Below, one piece after another: positions 1 through 11,621 of a DNA stretch of 60,000 bases (positions are counted from its first letter, which is position 1; each line of letters starts with the position of its first letter). A model generated the notes under the pieces. That model ran no database searches. It saw only the letters and a list, made by a program, of their open reading frames with translations, and had not been told where the DNA came from. The stretch is taken from positions 11,455,493-11,515,492 of the forward strand of contig OU612071.1 of the NCBI GenBank assembly GCA_914767715.1, given 5' to 3'. The stretch is from Membranipora membranacea. Lineage: Eukaryota > Bryozoa > Gymnolaemata > Cheilostomatida > Membraniporidae. Both the position numbers and the translations under genes were made by a program.

Positions 1-278
1 CCAGTTGATAGAACCTTCTGGCATACGTTGCATTCCACCTTGTCTTGACCAGACCTAGCAAACACTTTCCAACATTGACTGGTACTCATTTTGGATTAGG
101 TGTATCTCATCTATCTGTCCAAGCAAAAAGTTAAATTAGTGTGTGGTTGGTCCCAGTAGATCAAACCCAAATTTTCTTTCTCCACCTGACTGTGCGACTG
201 TAATAACCTCAGTACAAACAACATACTTGCCAAGTAATCTAAATACAAAATAGGGAGATTCCATTTAACGGAGATAGT

Positions 279-382
279 GCACCACAACGTGGTGCTTCGA
301 GGGTGCGAAGCACCCGAGTCACCCACCTGGGGGTTTGGGGGGCGGTGTGAACCCCCCAGCGGGGTACGGGGCGGAGCCCCGT
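279..382. repeat. Cluster of four GC-rich hairpins
   Basis: Four stem-loops follow one another: GCACCAC/GTGGTGC with loop AAC (279-295), GGGTGC/GCACCC with loop GAA (301-315), a longer G-run/C-run stem (about 327-359), and ACGGGGC/GCCCCGT with loop GGA (near 367-382). Three have 3-base loops. The local GC content is far above the AT-rich surroundings. It resembles the GC-rich core of the hAT-type element at 8223-8639, which also carries a CGGGC-GCA-GCCCG hairpin. The function is unknown; most likely it is part of a non-autonomous element. Confidence 0.6.
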
Positions 383-520
383 CTGCAGAAGCTCTGAGAG
401 CGTTTCCAGCCACTAGGAAGGGCTGAAAAGGTATATTTGACCCCAAATAATTTCATGTTTGTACTAGTACTAAAATATCAAACTGAGGTGAAATACACTT
501 TAAACAATTACAATCAATCC

Positions 521-622
521 ATGGGCCCCTGGGATTCTTACATACATGCCTTTACATTGTCAATGTCCAGTATCAAACACCCCATTGGCAAAGTAGAGGC
601 ATGTAAGTCCTAGGGGCCCTTG
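521..622. repeat. Imperfect inverted repeat ending in GGGCCCCT
   Basis: The left arm (ATGGGCCCCTGGGATTCTTA onward) is matched by a right arm containing AGGCATGTAAGTCCTAGGGG. The arms are about 25-30 bases with a few mismatches and flank about 45 bases. A small perfect hairpin, CCTGTC-AA-GACAGG, follows. This is probably a short foldback or MITE remnant. Confidence 0.5.
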
Positions 623-1939
623 CCTGTCAAGACAGGCTACAAGTGCCCATGCATCATCAATCAAGATCTGAAAATGTGCTCAGTCACAGACAGTGAGAAT
701 CCAGATAAGGTACTATATTCCTGTTTGACTAACATTAAATATGTTTCAAAGTGTTTGGTCTGAGCTTTGTTAAATTGTAGTGGACCTACCTTTGGAATGG
801 TTAGGTTTCTATTTTCCTTCACTTAAATTTAACTAGACTAGACAGTACAAAATTATTACTAAAAAATGTGTGATCTGAAAGGAAATGAAAACTAAATGTA
901 TGCACTTGACTAGCTACTTTATATTTTGACCAATGACAGTCAGTGTTGTGAGTTATGAGAGGATGCTATTGGTCATTTACAATAATAGGCCGAATCTTAA
1001 CAAAACAGGTAAATTTGTTAGGATTGTTTAATTTGATAATTCCATTCAATTTTGTGTGCAGAGAACTTAACAGTCAACAACAACATGTGCTTGGATAACT
1101 ATCAAAAATTGCAATTGGGCTGTTTTCTCTAAAATCTGGAGGAAATAGTGAGATTTACAAAAAGTGGGAGGTGGGTGTAAAAATCTGGAGGGTCACGCCT
1201 AAATCGGGAGACTTGGCAAGTATGACAAACAACTGCATGCAATTAATAATCTTCCCAAAATCAATTGTGCTAGTTTTACCTGCAAGCGTTAGATCTAGCC
1301 TGTAGACCAAGCTTCCTCAACTCATGTCTAAGAGATGGGCGTTACCTTGAGCTCCACATATTATCATTGTTTACAGATTATGAATCTTATGTTAAGTCAC
1401 TCTGAAGAAAAACTAAAGAAATCTAAAGATGACAGTATTTTATAATGGTGTGAAAAGTTTGCAAATAAATGGTGTTATGACCTAGATGATGCAACAAAAC
1501 AGTGAACAGAGCCTCATGAAAGGGCTCATGTTGCAGAGGTATGCTAATTATATTGATCTTCATTTAGATAAAGTGAATTCATGTGATAAAAGGACATTGT
1601 AGTTTGCAAATACATAAAAAATAATGGCTTAATATCGACATAGATTAATTGGCACTTCAAACAAGTCAAACCCGACTTGGCCCGGTGTCAAACCCGAGAT
1701 AACAAACCCGGGATTCAGTACCGGGTATGATACTCGTTCCACCCCTAATCACCACTTTAGTGTGAATACGTCAAAGGGGAGATAGCATACTCTAGACCCT
1801 TCTAGAACCTGGGATTTTGCACTTTGAAAAAAATTACATCATTAAATGATGCCCTTTTGCGAGTTAATTCAATTTTTTTGTTCATTGTGATGGCAAAGCT
1901 TTGAGATGAACAGTGGTTGTTTTTTGCTTTTTCTAAACA

Positions 1940-2228
1940 CTTTAAGGATGCAAAGTTATGATCTGTAAGGTTAGGTTCAATTCCCAGTCAATCTTGATTT
2001 GGCAGTGGTGTACCATTCATCCTAGCCAGGTCGTTACAGAACGGGACTGAAAATACCGGGGTCCCGCTGTGTGTTTGCATGCCCCACATGCGTGAAAAAA
2101 GCCCCCTGTGCCTTGCAGATAAAATGAGTGGCCATATTTCTGGCAGGCAAGACGCGGCTTGAGTACCATGGGTTTTGGTACATATACTCTAGAGGGGATA
2201 ACCCTCTCCACAATAAAGACTTAGACTT
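1940..2228 (+). mobile_element. tRNA-derived SINE, group A, copy 1
   Basis: A degenerate tRNA-like head has a B-box-like GGTTCAATTCC near 1973. It is followed by a body shared with the well-delimited copy at 42735-43061: CCATTCATCCTAGC, AGGTC..ACGGGAC, CCCCACATGC, GCTTGAGTACCATGGGT, and the 3' end CTCTCCACAATAAAGACTTA. It lies in sequence downstream of the last gene 1 exon read. The 5' end is approximate. Confidence 0.7.
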
Positions 2229-2318
2229 GTGTGTTAAGGGTTAATCAGAGGAATGCTGCACATCTGCATTTGACTTACAAAATTCCAATAAAACTCATGG
2301 TATCTTCTTTAGACTTAC

Positions 2319-5300
2319 GAAAGTTAATGAGATAAATCTTTCCACTCCTCAACCAGTCTGACGCCAATGCTGTAGTAGCTGTTAGCCACATTGCACTCCT
2401 CAGAAAATACCATGGACATGACTCATGTCCCCTGCAAACTGTCAGCAGATTCCCTGATAAAAAAGGAAATAATGTGACAAAGATACCAGATATACTTTAA
2501 GTGTATGAAGTCGCAATATTTGTTCCCGTTATTGGTGAAGATTCACCGAGTACAAGTCCATGGAATGAAAATTTCAGGGGATATATTTACAATTAAATTA
2601 GTCACTCTTCAGAAACATAAAAAAAGTTTCTCAACCTTACGGACAGCAATGCATTACTGTCTCTCCGGAATAGACTCCTATGCATGCAGAAAGTAACATA
2701 ACAAGATTTACAATTTATATTGCTTCACAAATAATCAGGATCACAGAACATACCGGAAGTCATGTTATACAATATTACATCGTCTCTTCCCCGATCAGCT
2801 ACCATTAAAAGGTTGGGGATTGAAGGATTATGCCCGATTACTCCTCCATAGTGACTGAATGGTGCCCCTTGGTGTTTGTCATAGTGATGAATCGCCCCTA
2901 CATCATATATTTGATGCAACTGAGCTCTGTATGGCTTTAGGCTGAAAATAGAAAAATAAAAAACGGAACAATTAAAAAAAAGCTTTAAAACTTTAGTACA
3001 TTCAATTTGACTTAACTGTTAATTGCAACTAATGTTTCCCATCAGGATCGGAGTAAAAAATCTAAAGAAACTCATATACATGAAAAAGATTTTTACTTTT
3101 TAACCTGAAAAGACAATTCAACAACATTCAAGTCACCTTTTTATTCTTTTGTTTACCATTTTTATGTGCAGTCCACTGAACTAAATACCTCTATCCGCCA
3201 TCAAAAGGTATAATGGAATCACTTAAAATAAATCAGTAGTAGGAGGTTGTCCAGTTGGTAAGAGCGTGCGGTCTTCATCATGCAACTGTTGAAGGTCAAA
3301 TCCCACGGCAGTTCACTGTCAACTGGGACTGCTCTGGCCCCCGCGTGTGCAACCACCAGCCCACAGACTATGAGCAGTCTTGGGGCAGATATCACGGCCT
3401 TGCCCTTAAAGTGCCCATTTACTGCCACTCATACTTTGGAATATTGTGAGCGAATTAACCTTTCAAATTTAACTAACATGGTCTACAAAACTGGCTGGTA
3501 GATTCATTTATTTTTTTTATGAGAGTGTTTGCTCACCTTGCGATTCTTGTGACAGATGGTTTTTTCTGATTGTGTGCAGTGACAAAATCGAAGGTATATC
3601 GAGTGATTCCTATCAATATTAGAAGAGAAATGCTTTTGAATCACTGAATAGACGGAATCAAAGCAGTCATACTATGAAGGAAATCCTTCAACTTGACTGT
3701 TTTTGTATATTTACTATGAATTGATATGGGGACTGAAATAGCGAATTTTATCTCATGAGAATGAATGATGTGTTGAAGACAATTTAAAGTTTACATACCA
3801 TATGGTGTGTTATGGTAAACAAGACTAGGATATTCTTTTCTCTTTGCCAATGTTCCGTAAATTTTATCTGAGTAAGCGCTTGTCTCCCTGGCTGGAACAA
3901 CCAATCTTGTGTTACTTCCAGACCAAGAGGATAGGTAAATACCCTAAAATTAAATGATGCGAACACTATTCATACTGAAATACCACATCTTAAAATATCT
4001 GACTGTTATTAGAGGACTCTTAAATTTTTTGGTCACCAATGGTATGTGACAAGAAATTCGAATCAAAAGCTCAATAAATTGGGTGACAAAGAGAGCAAAA
4101 TACTATGTGGATTAAAATTCTGAAAAGAAAACTAAAATAATAGGCTATCAATAAAACGAGCGGCTACTGCTCTGTTGAATTAGTACAGACATCTACGTGT
4201 GCTGTTTTTAACGGTTCGCAAGAAAGTCATAGCTCTATCACTCAATCTTTGTCTTGATTCAGCATAGTAACAATAGTTATTAAGAACTTTTGACAAACAT
4301 TCATGTTTGAAAAAAAACACAGTTTGTGCATGACACTTTTGAACACTGTTCACACCGTCATAGTCGTCCAGAATTTGAAAGAAGGAACCTAGAGTTATTT
4401 CAACACAAAATATTAAGGGCTTCACCAACATGAGCGAATGAGGAATGGAAGACCAGTAGGGTATTATCGTGGGTATTATGCGAATTGTTTATCTGTTTAA
4501 GTATAATATATTGATTTACATACAATTCAGGTATTTCATATTGAAATTCAGTAATTTCACTAGATTTGTATGAGAAGAATGTGTTATCAAACTAGATTCA
4601 AACTAATTTCCTTACTATTAAGTGGCATAAGGAAAAATTTTAATATTTGAGTTGAATCAAATTGCTTCATTGACTCACAAATGGGCCCGAGAACAGAAAA
4701 TAGTTTTGGTTAGAATACTCCATCATTGTCATGCCTCTCACTTCTCGCAGGGTTCCATAATGGCTCATATCTAATGTTCCATTCCCACACTTTCCTGCGC
4801 CTACAGTCACAAAGCAATACAACTGCACTAGCAATGAAAATAAATAATTGAAGAAATGAAAATGAGCAAGGAATAATAGGTCTATCATCTCCTACAGAAT
4901 CATGAACAGCAGTTTTTGAACGATCTTCCATCACATCAAACAATGATTTTGATTTGCAGGATAAAAAAGAAAAACTACGTATCAAACCAACCAAGCCATG
5001 TCAGTACTTGAAGCTGATCTTCAAGCTTAAGCCGACGCGCACATGACCATGTGTCGACAAAATGCAACCACTTTCCATTTTTCTGCTGATATGCAAATTG
5101 CGGTTTCACCATATGAGCTGTAGTACCGATACCATCATTGTATCTGTTTGGTCCTAACCACCGCTCCAAGCTTCCAGCAAGATCTTAAATAAAAATTGGG
5201 TATTAGTTATTATCAGTTGCTTCATTAGTCCATGCTGTTATTGTTGCCGGCAATTCTGCAGCGATTCCGATGTTTGACACAATGCACAAGTCTTATTTAA

Positions 5301-6088
5301 TGACTCAAAAGTGACTAGCTTGATTCATTATTATGGTATTTTTATTGAAGGGAATTGGCCTAGTGATGGATAGGCCTGTGTTGCATGTTGACCAAGCCGT
5401 AGCCTATCTAAAATATGGTGCATGTAGCCAAACCTTGACTTTATGAGCATTTAATGTCACAATACTCTTTAGAAAGTGAATTTATTGTTAATTTCATATT
5501 GCCAATGCTGTGAGATATTTCTTAAGACATGAAAATCAGTTTTTTCTATCGAAGCCACAGATAATCATCTAGTTCAATTGAGCTCACACCATGATTTGCC
5601 TGGTTATCAGTATTCGCAAATTTTCCCAGTCAAATAATACAGAAAATAGAAAAAAAACATGTTTCTTACAAACGAAGTTACTCATTCTCCCAAGACGATA
5701 ATATCCAATTGCACCTTCTTCGCTTGCGTAATACCAAGAGTCATCCTTGAGACCAACAATAAGCACAGATGGGTCACCTAGCTTCTTCTATAATAAAAAT
5801 GTCAGAAAATAATTTTCCTCTAATGCCACAAAATTCTTATATGGCTTTCTTAAATTAATGTTAACTTGTTATGATTACGTCCCTAAGCGAAATATGAACT
5901 TATGAGCTTCTGCCTTCTTTATAATGTGAGAGTTAGTCATCTGATATCTCATACAATTGGTATAACCTACCAAGAGAAATCCCTCTCCAGGACATAAATT
6001 TAAAGGGGATCGTGCCGGCGCTCGTGTTCGCTGGACCGTAAAATCGATGATTGTGTTCGTCTTCGCAAGCTCCATCGAAAAGTATCTT
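2319..6088 (-). CDS. Gene 1 module 2 (eight exons)
   Basis: Exons of 118, 118, 192, 122, 145, 73, 188 and 135 bases match module 1 exon by exon in phase and approximate length. Readable motifs are DPSVLIVG, EGAIGYYRLGRMSNF, GKWLHFVDTWSCARRL, GMTMMEYSNQNYFLFSG, YLSSWSGSNT, IPNLLMVADRGRDDVILYN and SAMWLTATTALASD. The 3943-3799 exon must be read in the GIYLSSW frame, not the longer overlapping frame that starts MFASFN. Confidence 0.78.
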
Positions 6089-9000
6089 CTGCGAATGATA
6101 AAGTAGGTTAGTCATCATGAATCGTGCATGTACTAGTTTGTTCAGATTGTCAACATAGAATTAAAAAAAAGTTCAAACCAGAATTTGTAGATTATGAATT
6201 TGATAGCTTTGTTGACTGTGTTATCAGCAACAACTGAGTGAAGGATAAAAAAAATTTCAACTTCAAATCAAATTGGAACTTACTGGATGTTGCACCTTTC
6301 ACCTCTCCAGCCAGCATTACAGGTACATATAACCCTATTGGTGACATCCGATTTACATTGTCCATGACCATTGCATTGACTAGGATTGCAGATAGCTGTG
6401 AAAAAAAGACTATGGTGAATTCAAACCAGTTTTTGATGTACAGCTTTTCTTTATCTGTATAAATGTGTATTTTTGTCAAAGAGGAAATTTTATTAGCTGT
6501 TTTTGATGATAATGCAATGACTAGGGGTGGAACGGATCAGGGTTAGGCAACCTCGGATCGGATATCGGATCGGTCGATAAATTCAACCTCGGATTGGATC
6601 CGGATCCGGATAACGCGTACAAACGCTAAGTCCCAGCAGCTGTACATTTGCACCATAATATACAGTTAAGGTCATTGAATACATGGATAAACAGCGTCAA
6701 CAATCTTTTCCCTGAACCATTACCCTAATTTAAATGCATGTATCTGCTTGGATATAATACTTTACAAGGACCAACTTATCACTCAAACAGCCACGGTGCA
6801 AGGATCACACAAACAGTTTATTTGAAAGTATCATTTAATGAGTACAAAGATCTCTTGACTCAATTTGCCAGGATCACTCAAACCCGATGTTTGTTATCAC
6901 TGAGTTTGAACAAACTCCCTGCTCATAGTCCCAAACTCTCTGCTGTGATTAGGATAGGAATTGTCCTCCTACTTTGAAGAAGAGGATAACCTTGAACATT
7001 AAACTAGATAGTTTGTTACAGGGAACATCATTGGACAAAATTATGTCCTTATTCACAATGATCTGAGTAAAGATACTTCTCTCAATTTCAGTAGAAAAAC
7101 ACATCCATCAAATTTAATCAGCAACAATATAATTAGCTATGAAAATAAGATAGGTTGCCTACTGATCACCAAACTCCATTATCTAATCTGAACCACAAAT
7201 TAATGACTATCATACTTCTTTCCTTGTCATTTTTAGTGGGATAATGATGCTAAGTAAGTGTTGATCAAATCGTATCATCTCGGATCAGACATAACACATA
7301 TCCGATCCAGTTTGTGGTTGAATCCGAGGTCAAATATCCGAAATTCAACTCCAACCTCAAGAGGTCGTTCCACCCCTAGCAATGACTCTATTCGATAAAC
7401 TAACAGAGTGTGAAACAGGATTAGTTTAATAAAGTATTGAAAAATAATTGATGAGAACTCACGGATATCACAATCTGGTCCTTCGTAGCCGATGGCGCAT
7501 ACACAAACAGCACCGTCCCTTGTATCATAACAAGTATTATATTCTGGTGCATTCCAACATTTAACACATCTATTGTGACGCTGTTCCTTATTGTTCGCTT
7601 TCAAAAAAGTTGATTAACACATAGAACTATTGATAAAAGGAGCATAACGATGGACTGACTGGATGATTGAGCTGCTATAAAAGCAATAATATCACATTGT
7701 GACAATTGAGGAAACCCATAAACTAAAAAGTGTTCTATTTTTGTTCCACCTTATCCTTTGCACTTTCCTAAACTCATTTCCAAAGGGCTGGACTTGACAA
7801 GAGAATTGGCGCACTCATGATACTGATTTTACTGACCTGGCTTGTATGATCAACTCACATTTGTGAATATGAAGAGTTTTCATTTAAATACATAAACTAA
7901 ACATACTGAGCACAATTTGATGAATCAACCATGCTGTTCTATCCACCACAAGCGCAGACAATGATGACCCACCAACCCACGTAGTGCCCTTTAATGTTGT
8001 GAACCGACAGTTAGGCTCATTACTGGTTGTAACAATGTAGGGTAAGCCTGAAGCTCGACTACAGTATTGCCGAACTTTACCTGAAACAAATAAACTATAT
8101 TTAGTGCAGAGAAATACTAATATTTACCTGAAAGATCAGAACAAATACTGAGCACTAACTAGTGATAGCAATGTGAGCACTAACTAGTGATAGCAATGTG
8201 AGCACTAACTGGTGATAGCAATCAGGGGCGTATATTCTAAAAAATTTCACTCACTGACTTTTTAGAGATGAGCATAATGATCGGGCGCAGCCCGATCCAC
8301 ACACCGTAGGCGTGGCGGTGGGGAGGGTGTGGGAGGGGCGCTTAAGCGCCCTCCCACCACGGAAATTTTTGCATATCGGTAGCAAAATAGTGCAAGCAGA
8401 GAGGTATTTCAATAGCTCACTGAGCTGTTGGGTACTTTCAGAAAACAACTCAATAGCAGTAGAAGATTACGGTAAAAATGCTCCAGTTATAAAGCACCCA
8501 TTTGAAAAAAACTGACCATGATGGGTTTCAAACCCACAACAATCTGATTAATAGTGATTATAAGGCAGACGCTCTACACACTGAGCTATTCAGCCACTCA
8601 CGGATTTCCGTGGGCCGTGAGTGCTAATATACGCCACTGATAGCAATGATGAAATAGTTATTGGTAATTTATACTAACCATTGTCAGTGTTGAGTAAATA
8701 GATTGAAGCTTTATGCCAGTCGGTGACCATCAGGAGTTCTTTGTAATATGGATGTTGGGACACATGACCATTGCTGTGGCTCATTTCGAAGTTTCTATTT
8801 ATGGAGTTGTATTTGTATTGGGCATTCGGATCAGAATGAGGCTTGTATTTCTTCAGGCTACAAATATTGACAATGAAAAATTGATCAAATTGCTTATGAC
8901 TTTTGCCACAGATTCAAGAAAATCATATTATGACAACTAAAATTTGAGCACTCTTGTAGGTTCACAATATAGACGAGAGGGACATGAGAGTAACGACTGT

Positions 9001-11568
9001 AAAAGAGAAAAGGCCGATTTAGAGAATGCCAGTAATGGACGGTGATTCCATACTAATTCAATTCAGGTCAACCACCGATATAAACTCATATCGATGAGTT
9101 CAACTGTTGGATTTTGTCTAACTATAAACACAGCCAGCCCTTAAAAGCGTATGAGATAGCAATCACGGCCATAGGGTCAGAGAGTTATAATTCTGTTTTT
9201 TTTTCCAGATCTCTCATACCTTAATACATTAATAAAATAACATAAATGTGCAGATTTATTAACAGTTGTCTTTTCCCATGTCTGGACATTCTCAGACACT
9301 GCACTTTGCTGAGACTCAAAAATGAATGTTAATTAAATAGTTGTCTTGCCATGATGATGAAATCAGACCGAAACGACAACTCCTATTCAAATACAATGAG
9401 TCCTAATTCATTTCAAACAAGCTTGTCGTCTCAGCAAAGTGCCGTGTCTGTGAATGTCCAGACATGGGAGAGGACAGCCATTAATATATCTGCACATTTA
9501 TATTATTTTATTGATGTAACAAAGTGGTAAGTTTTGAGGTATGAGGAATCTGAAAAACAGGGTTAGAACTCTGTGAAATGACGCAAAAATAAGTGATAAA
9601 TTGCAGTAAACGGAGTTTCTTGGCTTCACATCCACCCCCTTATTGACCAAATACGGCCGCGATTGCCATCCACTCCGTTTATGACCACATACGGCCGCGA
9701 TCGCCATCCCCAATGCTTTCAAGGGCTAGCTTTGTGTATAAATAAACGCAAATGATACGTAATAATATTATCTCCGCAAGTTTTCAGTATTGTCACCTAA
9801 TTGGCAAACAATTTGCACAAGCTGATCCTGAAAATCAGGGTATTCAATTAATTATCTAGCATAAATAGGCCTAATGACAACATTTCAGTCTTTTAGTTGA
9901 GAATTGTCTGTTCATGTAATTTTTCCATTAGTTGACAATTTTAAGACGAAAGCCACAATTAGTTTTCAATGCATTATACAGATTTCAATAAGCACACATT
10001 TGCCTGAGTGGCAGCAGTAGCTTAAGTTTGTTTAAGATTTATTATAGGAGTGAAATTTTAGTATCAGTGAAACTTTCTAAGCACATCATGAAATTTCACT
10101 GGAATAAGCCGGAACATGCTACGTATAAATTTGCTCAAGATTCAGCCATCATAGTAACATTCGTCCCTATCCACAACCTGTGACCGGTAACATAAAAAAT
10201 CCAAATGGAATCACCTGAATAGCCTTCTTGTTGTTGCATCCAAACCTCCTTCCATGGAAACATTGGTAAAGTCGTAAGAAGTCACACCTGAAAGATATAG
10301 CAGAAATAAGTGTTAGTTTTGATATTATCTCCCAAATTACCAAATAATCTCCTTTTGATTTGAATGAGTACTACAATATGAGCTCTTGATTGTGTTCTGA
10401 ATAATAGTAAAGAGAAACAGTTAGGAGCATAATGTGGGGGTTGTACTAGAGAAGGCCTCGAAACAGCGCTTGATTCCTGGTTTCCAGCTGAAGACCTGTG
10501 TGTTGTGCGGTGGTATGTGTATGTTGTATCTAGCTTTGTGTCAGTCATTGGATATAGCTAAAAGTCTGGCAGCTTCAGCATTACGCATTGACTGACGCCC
10601 AAGAAACGACATACAAAGACTCAGGCAAGCTTCTTGGCACATGTTCACAAGGGGTCGGCTATAGCATTACTAAACTTTTGGACCAATCAAAGCTGAGAAA
10701 TGGTTTCCAGCAATCATTCATAGGGTAAGATACGTTCCTCTAAACCATGAAAATATATCAGTGCTTATATATATGAACACCACAATAAAAACACATAATC
10801 AGTTTTGTGTTTATGATAAATGCATGTGTATATATTTTTTTATTATTCTACACCGAATATTTTATCTCACATTTTATCATGTACAACGCTTAGAAATCAT
10901 TGTTTTATTGTATAAACAATTTTATTAAAGCGTTTCATAAATAAACTTATTATTATCATTATTATTATATAGAATAAAAGAAAACCATATCCAGTGCCTC
11001 ATAACACTTTTTCCAAAAAAGTTATTTTGGAAAATAGAGGAAATGGCTGAATCAAAGTCCTTTCCTCAACCAAATATGTGTAGTAAATTCAATTGAGCGT
11101 GTGCATGTAACATTTTTTACGTGCTTTTTGCCTAATATGTGCCATTAAACCTTAAAAAAAGAAAAATTAAACAAAATTACACTTTGCCCATTCATATCCA
11201 AGTTAAATCTGAGAGCATCAGCGGGAAAGTGTGGCGGAGTGGTTAGCATGTCTGTTTACAGCACAGGGGGCCCAAATTCAATTCCTGGTGAGGTATGATA
11301 GTTTCATAACTTCTCCTTATATATATAATTATAAGTTATGTACAATTATACATTATATAAAATTACATAATATATACAAAATTATATTATATAAGATATA
11401 CAATTACATAATATATACAATTATATATTATATACAATTATGTTATATAAATAGGACAGCATTTATAGACATATATTTTTCATAAATACACCTGACTGCT
11501 TTGTTTTTATTATTTATTTATTTATGCATGGTCTTTATTTGTCATTGACTTTGATCGGCAATAATAAA

Positions 11569-11621
<53 letters not shown>

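Larger units (their letters stand above)
1..2318. other. Non-coding flank beyond the last exon read for gene 1
   Basis: I see no convincing gene here. The stretch holds a run of GC-rich hairpins, an inverted repeat near 521-622 and a SINE (1940-2228), each listed separately. The intron just after the last gene 1 exon still aligns with the corresponding intron of the complete paralogue as far as the shared string GATGTGCAGCATTC (read on the minus strand). Beyond that lies the SINE, and no homologue of the third EGF exon could be found by eye. Confidence 0.5.

Noticed and set aside
1720-1740. A second full hAT-type element near 1.7 kb
   Set aside because: Only one end (CGTTCCACCCCTA) is seen; no partner end or target duplication was found.
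3784-3966. Open frame starting MFASFN over a gene 1 exon
   Set aside because: It is a longer but shifted frame; the GIYLSSW frame joins its neighbours in phase and matches gene 3.
8150-8222. CRISPR-like array
   Set aside because: Three head-to-tail 25-base units without spacers are a minisatellite.
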